A stretch of DNA of 40,843 nt from Nitrosomonas sp. (GTDB taxonomy: Bacteria > Pseudomonadota > Gammaproteobacteria > Burkholderiales > Nitrosomonadaceae). Position 1 is the first letter of the stretch, and the number at the start of each line of letters is the position of its first letter. This document shows, piece after piece, positions 8,713-17,047 of this stretch. The translations under genes and the position numbers were made by a program. The stretch lies in NCBI GenBank assembly GCA_021774195.1, contig JAJFJJ010000121.1, positions 1-40,843 on the forward strand, in the 5' to 3' direction. The notes below the pieces were generated by a model. It was not told the DNA's origin, did not search any database, and saw only the letters and a program-made list of their open reading frames with translations.

Positions 8713-8762
8713 GGATATTCTCCTTACGACTTTCTTGCTGATTGTTAGCCACTCAATAATAA

Positions 8763-8768
8763 TCTATA
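8763..8768 (-). promoter_or_regulatory. Candidate -10 element of the glycyl radical operon
   Basis: On the minus strand the hexamer TATAGA lies about 50 bases upstream of the start codon at 8712. No good -35 hexamer stands 17 bp before it. Instead the dyad at 8784-8802 is centred roughly 37-41 bases before the expected transcript start, the position used by activators of class II promoters. This is inference from spacing only. Confidence 0.4.
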
Positions 8769-8783
8769 AAAAATGTGGCTGCA

Positions 8784-8802
8784 TGACATTGACTAATGTC
8801 AG
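8784..8802. promoter_or_regulatory. Dyad operator, FNR/DNR-like box
   Basis: The sequence TGACATT-GACT-AATGTCA (8784-8801) is a perfect 7-bp inverted repeat with a 4-bp spacer. Shifted slightly, TTGAC-TAAT-GTCAG (8789-8802) matches the DNR/NNR-type half-site pattern TTGAC-N4-GTCAA at 9 of 10 positions, and more loosely the FNR box TTGAT-N4-ATCAA. It lies 72 bp upstream of the operon start codon. An oxygen- or nitric-oxide-sensing Crp/Fnr-family activator would suit a glycyl radical enzyme. Which regulator binds is unknown. Confidence 0.5.
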
Positions 8803-8836
8803 GAAAACATATGATAGCAGAACGATGTTTGCATGA

Positions 8837-8884
8837 TCTTTCTTGCGGCGCATCTAAGAAAGAACATTTTTTAGTAGTTCTTTC
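8837..8884. repeat. Three alternating 8-bp repeats at 20-bp intervals
   Basis: TCTTTCTT (8837-8844), AAGAAAGAAC (8856-8865) and GTTCTTTC (8877-8884) form two overlapping perfect inverted repeats, each with an 11-bp spacer. The centres are 20 bp apart, about two helical turns. They lie upstream of the presumed operon promoter, so they look like protein-binding half-sites rather than a transcribed attenuator. Confidence 0.5.
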
Positions 8885-9046
8885 AAATAAACTGGGGCTT
8901 ATTACAAAATAACAAACGGCATATTTATTCCAAAAGCTTTGTCCTTATTCCGTTTGGCAAACAATGCTTGGAAACTGGCAAAGCATGTTATTGAGCATGA
9001 ACATGTAAATAAGTAACAGGGCGTAATAAATACTTTATTTTATGCC

Positions 9047-9075
9047 TTGTTTAGAATGTCTTGTTATTGTAGATT
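9047..9075 (+). promoter_or_regulatory. Sigma-70-like promoter for the exported protein gene
   Basis: TTGTTT (9047-9052) and TAGATT (9070-9075) are separated by 17 bp and lie 33 bp before the ATG at 9109. Both hexamers match the consensus moderately. Confidence 0.4.
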
Positions 9076-9108
9076 AAACCTCTTCAATTCTGATTACAAT
9101 CCATATCA

Positions 9109-9708
9109 ATGCAAAATAAAATTTATCCCACCTGTCATTTATTATCAATTACCAAGTTTCTAGTGCTGTTACTAGCAAGCTCGCATGCTGCTATTGCTGC
9201 TTCACAGACTAAACTTTCGGAGTTTAATAATATTGATCAGTTGCTTGCATTTGAAATTGAAGGTGTTTCATTAAACACCTCACTCGAATCCATTCCTGAA
9301 ATTCTTCAAGGTTATGGTTATACACAAGCAGGCAATACGATGTACACTAAGCAACACCCGATCCCCGGCGGACGTAAATCTATCTATCGAATTGAAATTA
9401 ATGACTCGGAGACATCACGCCACATCACTTATTTTCGTGGAAATAGTGGTGGGCGAGTCAAAAGCTCACCGAAGCAGGAAAAAGCAATTCTGGCTGAAGA
9501 AGCCGATATGGCCAGAAAACTTTATGAGATAGTTTGTGCTGATCATACAACCCCAGAACATAATGAGCGATATTGCTCGCCTATATCCGTATCTAACATT
9601 CAATTAAGCCAAGGAGAATTTCTACAAATCGGTAAAAAATTTGGTATTAAGCTTTCTGCTACTGAAACGTCAACAACTATTGAAGTAAAGTATTCCGACA
9701 AGAATTGA
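9109..9708 (+). CDS. Exported protein of unknown function
   Basis: A 199-residue protein with a Sec-type signal peptide: an N-region with Lys, a hydrophobic core near FLVLLLASSHAA, and an Ala-rich cleavage site around residues 30-33 (SHAAIAAS). The mature part is small, soluble and polar. It has two cysteines (in the segments IVCADH and ERYCSP) that could form a disulfide in the periplasm. I do not recognise a domain. The pattern IEGVSLNTSLESIPEILQGYGY resembles the start of small periplasmic proteins in which a substrate-dependent pocket is formed by short repeats, but no family can be named. It is transcribed away from the glycyl radical operon, and the two may share regulatory sites. No strong ribosome site precedes the ATG. 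Confidence 0.75.
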   Translation: MQNKIYPTCHLLSITKFLVLLLASSHAAIAASQTKLSEFNNIDQLLAFEIEGVSLNTSLESIPEILQGYGYTQAGNTMYTKQHPIPGGRKSIYRIEINDSETSRHITYFRGNSGGRVKSSPKQEKAILAEEADMARKLYEIVCADHTTPEHNERYCSPISVSNIQLSQGEFLQIGKKFGIKLSATETSTTIEVKYSDKN

Positions 9709-9840
9709 ATAATCGAATCTTCAATTGTATCTTGTTTAGACTTTATTTTAATCTAATGTGAATTAACTGGTGCAATAATCGCCGGTGATTGGAATCAATT
9801 GTAAATATTCCATCAGTAAAACTCAAAATGGCATACTATC

Positions 9841-9863
9841 ACCAGCTTTAGGGGTAAGCTGGT
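9841..9863 (+). terminator. Stem-loop downstream of the exported protein gene
   Basis: ACCAGCTT and AAGCTGGT form a perfect 8-bp stem around a 7-base loop. Only a short run of three T follows, so it is a weak intrinsic terminator or just a transcript end structure. It lies 132 bp after the stop at 9708. Confidence 0.4.
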
Positions 9864-9886
9864 TTACTGAGCCAGTATTGATCCAA

Positions 9887-10113
9887 CCTAGAATCCTCAG
9901 TTGATCGCTTCAACAATGACCAATCTTGTGAAACAAAACAAATATTTTGTCAAATACCACACATTCTAAAGGTGAGCCACGCTATGCTACTTTTAGCACA
10001 CTGTTATTTTTTTCTGTGTTGCAATTCGTTGTGAACTGGTTCACGCCTCACTGCATCTTGCAAAAAAATAAACAACAATGCATTCTATGCACCATCCAAC
10101 TGAGGATTTTAGG
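9887..10113 (+). repeat. MITE-like element, family 1, copy B
   Basis: A 227-bp copy with the ends CCTAGAATCCTCAGTTG and CAACTGAGGATTTTAGG. The flanking 5-mers are tccaa and ttcaa (4 of 5 match). The central palindrome GTGAAC-TG-GTTCAC is at 10031-10044. It is inverted in orientation relative to copies A, C and E. No transposase is encoded. Confidence 0.85.
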
Positions 10114-10272
10114 TTCAAACAAGAAGAGTCTGTGAAGAAAGAGGGGGCAATATTCGTTCATGACAGCTTAAGGAGTATATTAACTTGAAATAAAGTACGA
10201 TAACAGTTGTCAAAATTGATAGCTAACCAAATCTTTATCTATGTCAGACCCTATCCAAATGAGAGTATCATT

Positions 10273-10725
10273 ATGATCTGGAAACCCAATACAACAGTTG
10301 CAGCTGTAATAGAACAAAATGGTAAATTTTTACTGGTAGAAGAGCAACCGGAAGTCGAGGGCGGTATACTGCTCAACCAACCTGCTGGCCACCTTGATCC
10401 CGGTGAATCCATCATTCAAGGTGTTATCCGGGAAACGCTGGAAGAGACTGCTTATACTTTTGTACCTGAATACCTACTCGGTATTTATCTGTGGCAATCT
10501 AATTACGATAATATCGCTTATCTACGTTTTGCATTTGGTGGGTATGTCACTAATCTAGATCACAATCGAAAACTAGATGATGGAATTATCCGTGCAATTT
10601 GGTTAAATCCAGATGAGATTAGCCAATCAATTCATCGTCACCGCAGTCCTTTGGTGATGGAATGTGTTCAGGATTATTTGGCGGGCAAGCGTTATCCATT
10701 GGAACTGCTTACACATTATATATAA
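10273..10725 (+). CDS. nudJ: Nudix hydrolase, NudJ-like phosphatase
   Basis: A 150-residue Nudix enzyme, close to the 153 of E. coli NudJ, which hydrolyses nucleoside tri- and diphosphates and HMP-PP. The Nudix box runs GHLDPGESIIQGVIRETLEETAY (about residues 41-63) and keeps the metal-binding RETLEE core, but the usual glycine after EEx is alanine. I chose ATG 10273 over the longer frame from 10207 because it starts with the typical MIWKPNTTVAAVIEQNG and has GAGAG eight bases upstream. It is followed after 8 bp by mnmA, the same gene pair seen in many gammaproteobacteria, so the two are probably one transcript. Confidence 0.9.
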   Translation: MIWKPNTTVAAVIEQNGKFLLVEEQPEVEGGILLNQPAGHLDPGESIIQGVIRETLEETAYTFVPEYLLGIYLWQSNYDNIAYLRFAFGGYVTNLDHNRKLDDGIIRAIWLNPDEISQSIHRHRSPLVMECVQDYLAGKRYPLELLTHYI

Positions 10726-10733
10726 ATTAGGGC

Positions 10734-11813
10734 ATGAAAAAAAAACGTGTAATTGTCGGTATGTCGGGAGGTGTAGATTCATCGGTGGCGGCTTATTTAT
10801 TGAAACAACAAGGGCACGATGTTGTCGGCTTATTTATGAAAAACTGGGAGGAAGATGATACAGACGAATATTGCTCTTCTCGACAAGATTTTCTGGATGC
10901 TGTCTCTGTTGCCGACATCCTCGATATTCCCATTGAAGCCGTAAATTTTTCAACTGAGTACAAAGACCGGGTCTTCTCACACTTTCTAGCCGAATACCAG
11001 GCTGGACGAACACCTAACCCAGACATACTATGCAATGCTGAAATTAAATTCAAAGCATTCCTTGATCATGCCAACCAATTGGGTGCCGATAAAATTGCTA
11101 CCGGTCATTACGCTCAGGTACATGAAATCGATAATTTATTTCAATTATCAAAAGGTGAAGATGGTACCAAAGACCAAAGTTACTTTTTGTATCGTTTAAA
11201 CCAAGAACAGTTAGCCAGCACATTATTTCCGATTGGTCACTTGTATAAGCGTGAAGTACGCCAGATTGCAAAAGACTTAAAACTCCCTAATTCTTTAAAA
11301 AAAGATAGCACTGGAATCTGTTTTATCGGGGAGCGCCCTTTTCGTGAGTTTCTTAATCGTTATTTGCCCCATAAGCCAGGGGAAATACAAACGCCTGATG
11401 GAAAAGTTATTGGCGAACATATCGGTTTAATGTATTACACCATTGGCCAAAGGCAAGGGTTAGGTATCGGCGGTAAGCGTGATGGAAGCGACGAACCCTG
11501 GTTTGTCTCAGCCAAAGATATGGCTCAGAATGTTTTAATTGCAGTACAAGGCCATCAGCACCCTAGCCTTTTAAAACCCACATTAACGGCAAATGATCTT
11601 ACTTGGATTAGCGGAAAACAGCCTCATTGCAACTGGGTCTATGCGGCAAAAACCCGTTATCGTCAAGATGATGCGCCTTGCATGATTGCAGAACTTACCC
11701 AAAGCCAATGTCAGGTCGATTTTGCTCAAGACCAATGGGCCGTCACTCCCGGCCAGTCGGTCGTTATTTATGAAAGCAAAGTTTGTTTGGGTGGTGGAAT
11801 TATTGTGAAATAA
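10734..11813 (+). CDS. mnmA: tRNA-specific 2-thiouridylase MnmA
   Basis: Inserts sulfur at position 2 of the wobble uridine (U34) of Lys, Glu and Gln tRNAs, using ATP and a persulfide relay (TusE to MnmA in gammaproteobacteria). The PP-loop SGGVDSS is at residues 11-17. The catalytic Cys100 is in [12 protein letters not shown], and the persulfide Cys196 is in [13 protein letters not shown]. The HYAQ and KDQSYFLY segments are also typical. At 359 residues it is the normal length (E. coli 368). It sits 8 bp after nudJ. The identification is secure. Confidence 0.98.
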   Translation: MKKKRVIVGMSGGVDSSVAAYLLKQQGHDVVGLFMKNWEEDDTDEYCSSRQDFLDAVSVADILDIPIEAVNFSTEYKDRVFSHFLAEYQAGRTPNPDILCNAEIKFKAFLDHANQLGADKIATGHYAQVHEIDNLFQLSKGEDGTKDQSYFLYRLNQEQLASTLFPIGHLYKREVRQIAKDLKLPNSLKKDSTGICFIGERPFREFLNRYLPHKPGEIQTPDGKVIGEHIGLMYYTIGQRQGLGIGGKRDGSDEPWFVSAKDMAQNVLIAVQGHQHPSLLKPTLTANDLTWISGKQPHCNWVYAAKTRYRQDDAPCMIAELTQSQCQVDFAQDQWAVTPGQSVVIYESKVCLGGGIIVK

Positions 11814-11908
11814 AGCCAACTCTCAATAATTGTAAGCTTTCTTTCTAGCTTGCATTGATTAAAATAGTGTTTTCAAGCTCAATTGAAAGAATAATCAAAA
11901 CACACAAC

Positions 11909-13612
11909 TCACCCTTCTATATCAGGTACATGAGATAACGCTTCCGCTTCTCCATTCGACAAAATAAACACATTATCTGCCGCATTGATCACCGCAGGCT
12001 GGTGCGATACCGCGATAATCGTTAAATCCTTTGACAGTTCTTGCAATGTTGCACAGATGTTTTTTTCACTTTCTGGATCTAAGGCACTGGTTGGTTCATC
12101 CATAATGAGGAAAGATGGGCTATGGGCCAGAGCGCGGGCAATGGCAATTCGTTGGCGTTGTCCACCAGACAACATACCGCCGCGTTCACCGACAGTCGTT
12201 TGCATCCCGTCCGGCAGTTTGCTGACGAAATCCCAGGCCCCTGCTTGGCGTAGTGCGCGTTCCGCATCTTCAGTCGTCAATGAAGGCTCACCCACCACGA
12301 TGTTGCTCATAACGCTATCATGTAACAGTATCGTGTCCTGCGATACATAGCCGATCATATGACGCCATTGGCGCAAGTTAATGTCGTGTAGCGATACCCC
12401 ATCAATTTTTACTTTACCTGAATCGGGTTCAGTCAAACCACAGAGCAAATCGAGTAAGGTGCTTTTTCCTGCACCCGACGGCCCCATCACGGCGGTAAAG
12501 GAATTAATCGGTATTTCGATATTCAAATCTTTGAAGATTGTCTTATCGCCGTAATTAAATTTAACATGATGCAGTGTAATGCCTTTCTGCAATGTCGGTT
12601 CCAATCTTCCGGTTGTGTTTTCTGCTTCGGCAGCAGCGTCTTCCGCTGCTTTGCGTAACGCCCAATAGGCACTTTCCTGCACGGTTAATTGCTGATATCG
12701 GCGTTGCGTTTTATTCAGTAAACCAAGAATACGAGTCAGTAAAAAGACCATGAGCATGACTTCTGGTAAGGACAGTTCCCATATTACTAGGGCGATGTAT
12801 AGTCCTGTCGCAGTCAACGCTGCTAGGATTGGTTCCTGCAATGCGGCCAGGGCAGCTCTGTTCATCACCTCGCGACGCGTGGCTTTTTCCAATTGTTTGG
12901 TTTGATCATGCAAAATGGCGTCGGCTACATTATCCCGCGCCATGGCTTTGAGTGATTTAACAGAGCTTAATACATCCGATAAATAGGTTAGTAAATCGCG
13001 CAATAATTGCGTTTGTTTGGTGCCTGCACGGCGGGTCGCTCGTACCAAGCGGTGCAATGCAATTAATAGGAATAAACCAATGAACAGTGAGGCTAAAGTC
13101 GCTTGCCAAGAGATAAACAAGGCCACAAGGGCATATACAATTACTTGCACTGACAGCGCTAAGACGTTCACACTGTGTTCAAAACCATTGGCTGCACGAT
13201 AGGCCTCTGTAGCCACAGAATTGGCTAATGAGCCAACCGGTTGGCGTAAATAATATTTCCAGCGACTGGCCAGCAATGCCTCGATAAGATTCAAACGTAG
13301 GGCTGTCGCCACATGAGCTACGGTATAACCCACTTGGCGATTGGCCAGCAGCAGGATAAATCCTTTGGTGAACATGCCGCCGACAATGATGATAAGAATC
13401 ATATCCAAGGTCGGTTCAATACCGATATCGATCAGTGCCTGCTCCATGAACTGGCCGATGCCTGAATCACTTGATTCCCCCATCGCAATTGACAGCAAAG
13501 GCAATAATGCTGTCAAACTCAATGCTTCTGCAATACCGGCTATCAGTAGCGCAAACAATACGATGATGCTGCGCCGAGGGAAAACCATAATATAGGTATA
13601 AAGAGTGCGCAT
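11909..13612 (-). CDS. ABC exporter, fused membrane and ATPase domains (MsbA/MdlB-like)
   Basis: A 567-residue half-transporter. The N-terminal 320 or so residues form a six-helix type I exporter domain starting at IIVLFALLIAGIAEALSL. The C-terminal ATPase domain has Walker A (MGPSGAGKST), the Q-loop (GYVSQDTILL), the signature LSGGQRQRIAIARAL, Walker B with FLIMDEPTSALD, and the switch histidine in VSHQ. It should work as a homodimer exporting a lipid, peptide or polysaccharide; nothing in the sequence fixes the substrate. It lies 47 bp downstream of lolD in the same direction, so it is probably co-transcribed with the lipoprotein exporter. It should not be equated with MsbA itself without comparison, because several paralogue families share this layout. 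Confidence 0.88.
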   Translation of the reverse strand: MRTLYTYIMVFPRRSIIVLFALLIAGIAEALSLTALLPLLSIAMGESSDSGIGQFMEQALIDIGIEPTLDMILIIIVGGMFTKGFILLLANRQVGYTVAHVATALRLNLIEALLASRWKYYLRQPVGSLANSVATEAYRAANGFEHSVNVLALSVQVIVYALVALFISWQATLASLFIGLFLLIALHRLVRATRRAGTKQTQLLRDLLTYLSDVLSSVKSLKAMARDNVADAILHDQTKQLEKATRREVMNRAALAALQEPILAALTATGLYIALVIWELSLPEVMLMVFLLTRILGLLNKTQRRYQQLTVQESAYWALRKAAEDAAAEAENTTGRLEPTLQKGITLHHVKFNYGDKTIFKDLNIEIPINSFTAVMGPSGAGKSTLLDLLCGLTEPDSGKVKIDGVSLHDINLRQWRHMIGYVSQDTILLHDSVMSNIVVGEPSLTTEDAERALRQAGAWDFVSKLPDGMQTTVGERGGMLSGGQRQRIAIARALAHSPSFLIMDEPTSALDPESEKNICATLQELSKDLTIIAVSHQPAVINAADNVFILSNGEAEALSHVPDIEG

Positions 13613-13659
13613 ATATGGTTTAGACTGGATTGGTTTTAGTTAAAAACAATGCTAATTTC

Positions 13660-14358
13660 TCACTGGTTTTTGGTTTTTGGTACATCACACAATACGCCGT
13701 CGACCAGCTGTTTGACTTGTTCGGCACGATTCGCCAGTTGCATATCATGCGTCACAATAACCAGACTGGCATTAGCTTTTTGGTTTAACGTTAACATTAA
13801 TTCAAATACACTCTCTGCAGTATGGCGGTCAAGATTGCCGGTTGGCTCATCAGCTAGAATACAAGCCGGTTGTGTTACCAAGGCACGCGCGACTGCAGCA
13901 CGTTGGCGTTCACCACCTGACAATTCGCTAGGCGTGTGGGTGAGTCGATGACTCAACCCGACTTGTTGCAATATTTCAGTCGCACGATCATAAGCCTCAC
14001 CTTTAGGTAATCGCCTGATCAGCAAAGGCATAGCCACATTTTCCAGTGCACTGAATTCGGGTAACAAGTGATGAAACTGATAAATAAAGCCCAGTGAATG
14101 ATTACGCAACTGGCATTTTTGTTCTTCATCAATAACGGCGATATCCTGGTCAAGAATTTTTATTTCACCACTACTGGGTTTATCCAGGCCACCTAATAAA
14201 TGCAGCAAGGTGCTTTTTCCAGAGCCGGAAGCGCCAACGATGGCGAGCATCTCACCTTTAACCAGATCCAGATTGACCCCCTTCAACACCGATACTTCCA
14301 ACTCACCCTGGTGAAATTGTTTGAACAGATTGCGGCAGGAAATGACCGGGTTACTCAT
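13660..14358 (-). CDS. lolD: Lipoprotein-releasing system ATPase LolD
   Basis: A 232-residue cytosolic ATPase of the LolCDE complex, which extracts mature lipoproteins from the inner membrane and passes them to LolA. It has Walker A (GASGSGKST), the Q-loop segment GFIYQFHHLLPEFSALENVAMP that is characteristic of LolD and MacB ATPases, the signature LSGGERQRAAVARAL, Walker B CILADEPTGNLD and the VTHD switch. The length matches E. coli LolD (233). Its ATG overlaps the end of the upstream membrane subunit gene by 8 bp, indicating translational coupling. Confidence 0.95.
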   Translation of the reverse strand: MSNPVISCRNLFKQFHQGELEVSVLKGVNLDLVKGEMLAIVGASGSGKSTLLHLLGGLDKPSSGEIKILDQDIAVIDEEQKCQLRNHSLGFIYQFHHLLPEFSALENVAMPLLIRRLPKGEAYDRATEILQQVGLSHRLTHTPSELSGGERQRAAVARALVTQPACILADEPTGNLDRHTAESVFELMLTLNQKANASLVIVTHDMQLANRAEQVKQLVDGVLCDVPKTKNQ

Positions 14359-15595
14359 ATCTTAATGCTTCTGCCGGATTAACTTTGGACGCCCGGTAAC
14401 TGGGGTAGAGTGTTGCTAATAAACTCAAAACAAACGATACGACGCCTACTGTAACAATATCGGCCAGTTGTGGATCGGTTGGGATTTTACTAATGTAATA
14501 AATCTCATGCGATAAAAATTGCACACTAAAGACCCATTCAATGAATGCGACTACTTCGCCGACATTGTAAGCAAGCAACACACCACCAATCACGCCGAGT
14601 ATAGTGCCAAAAACACCAATAAATGTCCCCTGCACGATAAATATTTTCATGATACTGCGTGGACTGGCACCAAGCGTGCGCAAAATTGCAATGTCTGATT
14701 GTTTATCCGTTACCGCCATCACTAAGGTAGAGACAATATTGAATGCTGCAACCGCAATAATTAATGCGAGAATTAACGACAGCATCCTTTTTTCTATTTG
14801 TATCGCACGAAAATAATTGGCATGTTGACGTGTCCAATCATTAATAAAAACACTGCCGGACAACATGGCAGGCAATTCATTAACTACTTTAGGCGCATCA
14901 AACATATCGTATAGCTTTAGACGCACGCCTGAAACTTTATCATCCATCCGATAAAGCCGCTGTGCATCTGCCAGATGAATCAATACCAAACCGGAATCAT
15001 ATTCAAAATGGCCGGCCTCAAAAACCCCGGTCACAGTAAACTGTTTCAAGCGCGGCAAAATACCCGCCGGTGTCACTTGACCTTGTGGTGAAATCAATAC
15101 AATCCTGTCACCCCGAAAAACACCCATTGCACGTGCCAGTTCCATACCGATGACCATACCAAATTCACCAGGTTCCAGGTGATCCAGCGCGCCACTGACC
15201 ATCAAATCGGAAAAATCAGCGACATCATCCTCACGGTCAGGCAAAATTCCGCGCACAATAACCCCTTGCACGACTTGATTGTGCGACAACATACCCTGAG
15301 CACTCACATACGGCGCAACACCTTCAACAGACGGGTGCTTGTCTGCTTCCTCTGCCGTACGCTGCCAATTGTTTAAAGTGCCATCCATACCACTGACTTG
15401 GGCATGCGATGCCACGCCGAGAATACGCGCGCGAACTTCCTCTTGAAAACCATTCATTACCGACATCACTGTAATTAATGCCGTCATGCCCAAAGTGATA
15501 CCTAACAGGGAAATTAACGAAATAAACGAAATGAAATGGTTGCGCCGTTTAGCGCGGGTATAGCGTAATCCAATGAATAGTTCGTAAGGAGACAC
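14351..15595 (-). CDS. lolC: Lipoprotein-releasing system membrane subunit (LolC/LolE family)
   Basis: A 414-residue inner-membrane subunit with an N-terminal helix (SFISLISLLGITLGMTALI), a periplasmic domain of about 220 residues, and three C-terminal helices starting near LSLILALIIAVAAFNIVS. The PYELFIGLRYTRAKRRNHF start and the C-terminal ASKVNPAEALRYE are family hallmarks. Only one such gene is next to lolD, so it may form a homodimer as in species with a single LolC/E (LolF-type) subunit. I chose the GTG at 15595 because it gives the usual 414 residues. A TTG at 15640 would add 15 residues, and neither has a clear ribosome site. The LolC versus LolE name is not decided by the sequence. 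Confidence 0.9.
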   Translation of the reverse strand: MSPYELFIGLRYTRAKRRNHFISFISLISLLGITLGMTALITVMSVMNGFQEEVRARILGVASHAQVSGMDGTLNNWQRTAEEADKHPSVEGVAPYVSAQGMLSHNQVVQGVIVRGILPDREDDVADFSDLMVSGALDHLEPGEFGMVIGMELARAMGVFRGDRIVLISPQGQVTPAGILPRLKQFTVTGVFEAGHFEYDSGLVLIHLADAQRLYRMDDKVSGVRLKLYDMFDAPKVVNELPAMLSGSVFINDWTRQHANYFRAIQIEKRMLSLILALIIAVAAFNIVSTLVMAVTDKQSDIAILRTLGASPRSIMKIFIVQGTFIGVFGTILGVIGGVLLAYNVGEVVAFIEWVFSVQFLSHEIYYISKIPTDPQLADIVTVGVVSFVLSLLATLYPSYRASKVNPAEALRYE

Positions 15596-15720
15596 AAATA
15601 AAATAAACCAATTATCAATTAGCCCTGAAGTTTGCCACAATTAAGCCAGGCTTAATAGACTGAAAACAAGAAATCCACTATTAATCATGCTAATTCCAAT
15701 AAAACCAAATACGCGTTCAA

Positions 15721-15738
15721 CCTAAAACCCTTAGTTGG
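15721..15738. repeat. Solo MITE family 1 end, left of the histidine phosphatase gene
   Basis: CCTAAAACCCTTAGTTGG matches the family 1 terminus, with two changes from the consensus across its first 17 bases. It faces a degraded inverted end at 16501-16518, with 5-mers ttcaa and ttaaa outside. The sequence just inside does not match the rest of the element. Confidence 0.55.
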
Positions 15739-15782
15739 AAGAGGTTTGTTATCATTGCAGTGACCAAGTGAGGATGTCAGAC

Positions 15783-16379
15783 TCAAGATAAACTACCATT
15801 CAGCAACTCTAACAAGTCACCCGATTCCATGTGGCGAATACGGGTTATGCCACCATTGTCGACTTTGATTCGATAAAGATTAATGGGAGCTAGTTGGAGT
15901 GTTTTTGCAATGACCGCTCGAATTACACCGGCATGGGCAACAATCAGGCAATGTTTATTTTGGTGGCGAGTAATGGTTTCGTCATAGGCCAAACCGACAC
16001 GACTAATAAAATCATCCAGCACTTCTGCGCCTTCGGGCCGGCAGTTAACTGGATCATTCAGGAACGCTCGAAATGCATCAGCCTGACCAATTTTTATTTC
16101 ATCATGACTCAAACCTTCCCATACGCCAAAACCAACTTCCTTAAATTGCGGATTAACTTCAACGTTAATGTTATAACGTTTCCCTAAGTCATCTGCAAAT
16201 GCACGGCAACGTTGCAGCGGAGACGTAATAATCTGATCCCATTGTTGGCAATCTCCGACTGCATCCCACATTTGCTGCCAGCCTTTTTCAGTCAATGGGT
16301 CATCGACATTGTGTCCACGGTAGCGATGTCCGCCGGTTGGTTGACCGTGGCGGATTAAATCAATCAAGGTTTCTGTCAT
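15783..16379 (-). CDS. Histidine phosphatase family protein (CobC/phosphoglycerate mutase-like)
   Basis: A 198-residue enzyme of the histidine phosphatase superfamily. The catalytic loop LIRHGQPTGGHRYRG carries the phospho-accepting His. SPLQRCRAFAD supplies the second Arg, the acid is in EVGFGVWEGL, and the second catalytic His is in VAHAGVIRAV. This arrangement is that of alpha-ribazole phosphatase (CobC) and related small-molecule phosphatases. No cobalamin gene is nearby, so the substrate is open. I chose the ATG at 16379 (MTETLIDLIRHG). The longer frame from 16451 adds a 24-residue leader of no known use. The gene is bracketed by inverted MITE-like ends (15721 and 16501) and could have arrived as a passenger. 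Confidence 0.88.
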   Translation of the reverse strand: MTETLIDLIRHGQPTGGHRYRGHNVDDPLTEKGWQQMWDAVGDCQQWDQIITSPLQRCRAFADDLGKRYNINVEVNPQFKEVGFGVWEGLSHDEIKIGQADAFRAFLNDPVNCRPEGAEVLDDFISRVGLAYDETITRHQNKHCLIVAHAGVIRAVIAKTLQLAPINLYRIKVDNGGITRIRHMESGDLLELLNGSLS

Positions 16380-16500
16380 AAAATACGGCTCATTGGTTAG
16401 TGATAGAGGTAGCCTAAAATCTTTTTGTATGAACATTCCATTTCTGAGCATGCTCCTTGCTTATTATAATCATCAATGGCGCACCAAAACTATTCATCAT

Positions 16501-16518
16501 CCAACTAAAGTTTTTAAG
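16501..16518. repeat. Solo MITE family 1 end, right of the histidine phosphatase gene
   Basis: CCAACTAAAGTTTTTAAG is an inverted, degraded copy of the family 1 terminus. The longer stretch from CATCCAACT onward matches copy B at 19 of 23 positions. It pairs with the end at 15721-15738 at 15 of 18 positions. Confidence 0.5.
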
Positions 16519-16956
16519 TTAAAAAAGTTCTCATGAAAAATCCGGGATGATTTTATGTGAGGTTAGTGCTTATCCCTGTTTATCATCACAGTTTCAAAGC
16601 AGTTGGTCTTTTCCAGTGCGTGTTATAATCCCATTTAATAGTCTAGGAATGACTCACTAAGCAGTTGATGTTGAATGAATTTATTATCTTGTCGGGTAAT
16701 CAATATTTACTAGGTTTGTAGCTCGTAGTGGACGCATCGAATGTTTAAATTGTCTCTAGAGTGCCATAGAAATTAATTCCGATAAATTTTCAGGTGAGTT
16801 AATTGATTTAAAATTATGTTAACCAGGAATTAGTGATCTAAGATAAAAACTGGAAAGCGTACGGCTTGATAATTTGTGTTTACATCAAGTATGAAGCGCT
16901 GTGATAGAGATATGTTTGTTCTCAAAATATTTTTGTGTTTTGATATTTGATTTATA

Positions 16957-16985
16957 TTGACGCAAAAATTGCAGGACTCTATTTG
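16957..16985 (+). promoter_or_regulatory. Sigma-70-like promoter for the KamA-like gene
   Basis: TTGACG (16957-16962), a 17-bp spacer and TATTTG (16980-16985). The expected transcript start is about 16992. That leaves a leader of about 55 bases to the preferred ATG at 17048, or barely 10 to the alternative ATG at 17003. Confidence 0.45.
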
Positions 16986-17047
16986 CTATTTGATTTTATC
17001 TTATGGTTATTTCCCCTGAAATAACTGATATGAGTATGGAGAAAAAT

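Larger units (their letters stand above)
8713..9108. other. Divergent intergenic region upstream of the glycyl radical operon
   Basis: 396 bp with no gene. It separates the minus-strand glycyl radical operon from the plus-strand exported protein at 9109. It holds the dyad at 8784-8802, three alternating repeats spaced 20 bp apart at 8837-8884, and a sigma-70-like promoter facing right at 9047-9075. All are listed separately. Confidence 0.7.
9709..10272. other. Intergenic region with hairpin and MITE copy
   Basis: About 560 bp without a gene. It holds the stem-loop at 9841-9863 and family 1 copy B (9887-10113). An open frame at 9947-10135 lies within the repeat and is not taken as a gene. Confidence 0.6.
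16380..17047. other. Long intergenic region before the KamA-like gene
   Basis: About 670 bp. It holds a degraded MITE end at 16501-16518 and a promoter at 16957-16985. A further TATAAT hexamer lies near 16624. I see no reading frame with a good start and no convincing hairpin terminator, so a small RNA cannot be claimed. Confidence 0.5.

Noticed and set aside
8951..8975. Sigma-54 promoter upstream of the radical operon
   Set aside because: TGGCA and TGCT words are present but GG and GC are 8 bp apart instead of 10.
11814..11908. Terminator between mnmA and the ABC exporter
   Set aside because: Only a 5-bp stem AAGCT/AGCTT without a T run is present.
16600..16950. Possible small RNA in the long gap before the KamA-like gene
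   Set aside because: A TATAAT word is present but there is no clear -35, no terminator and no conserved structure that I can see.
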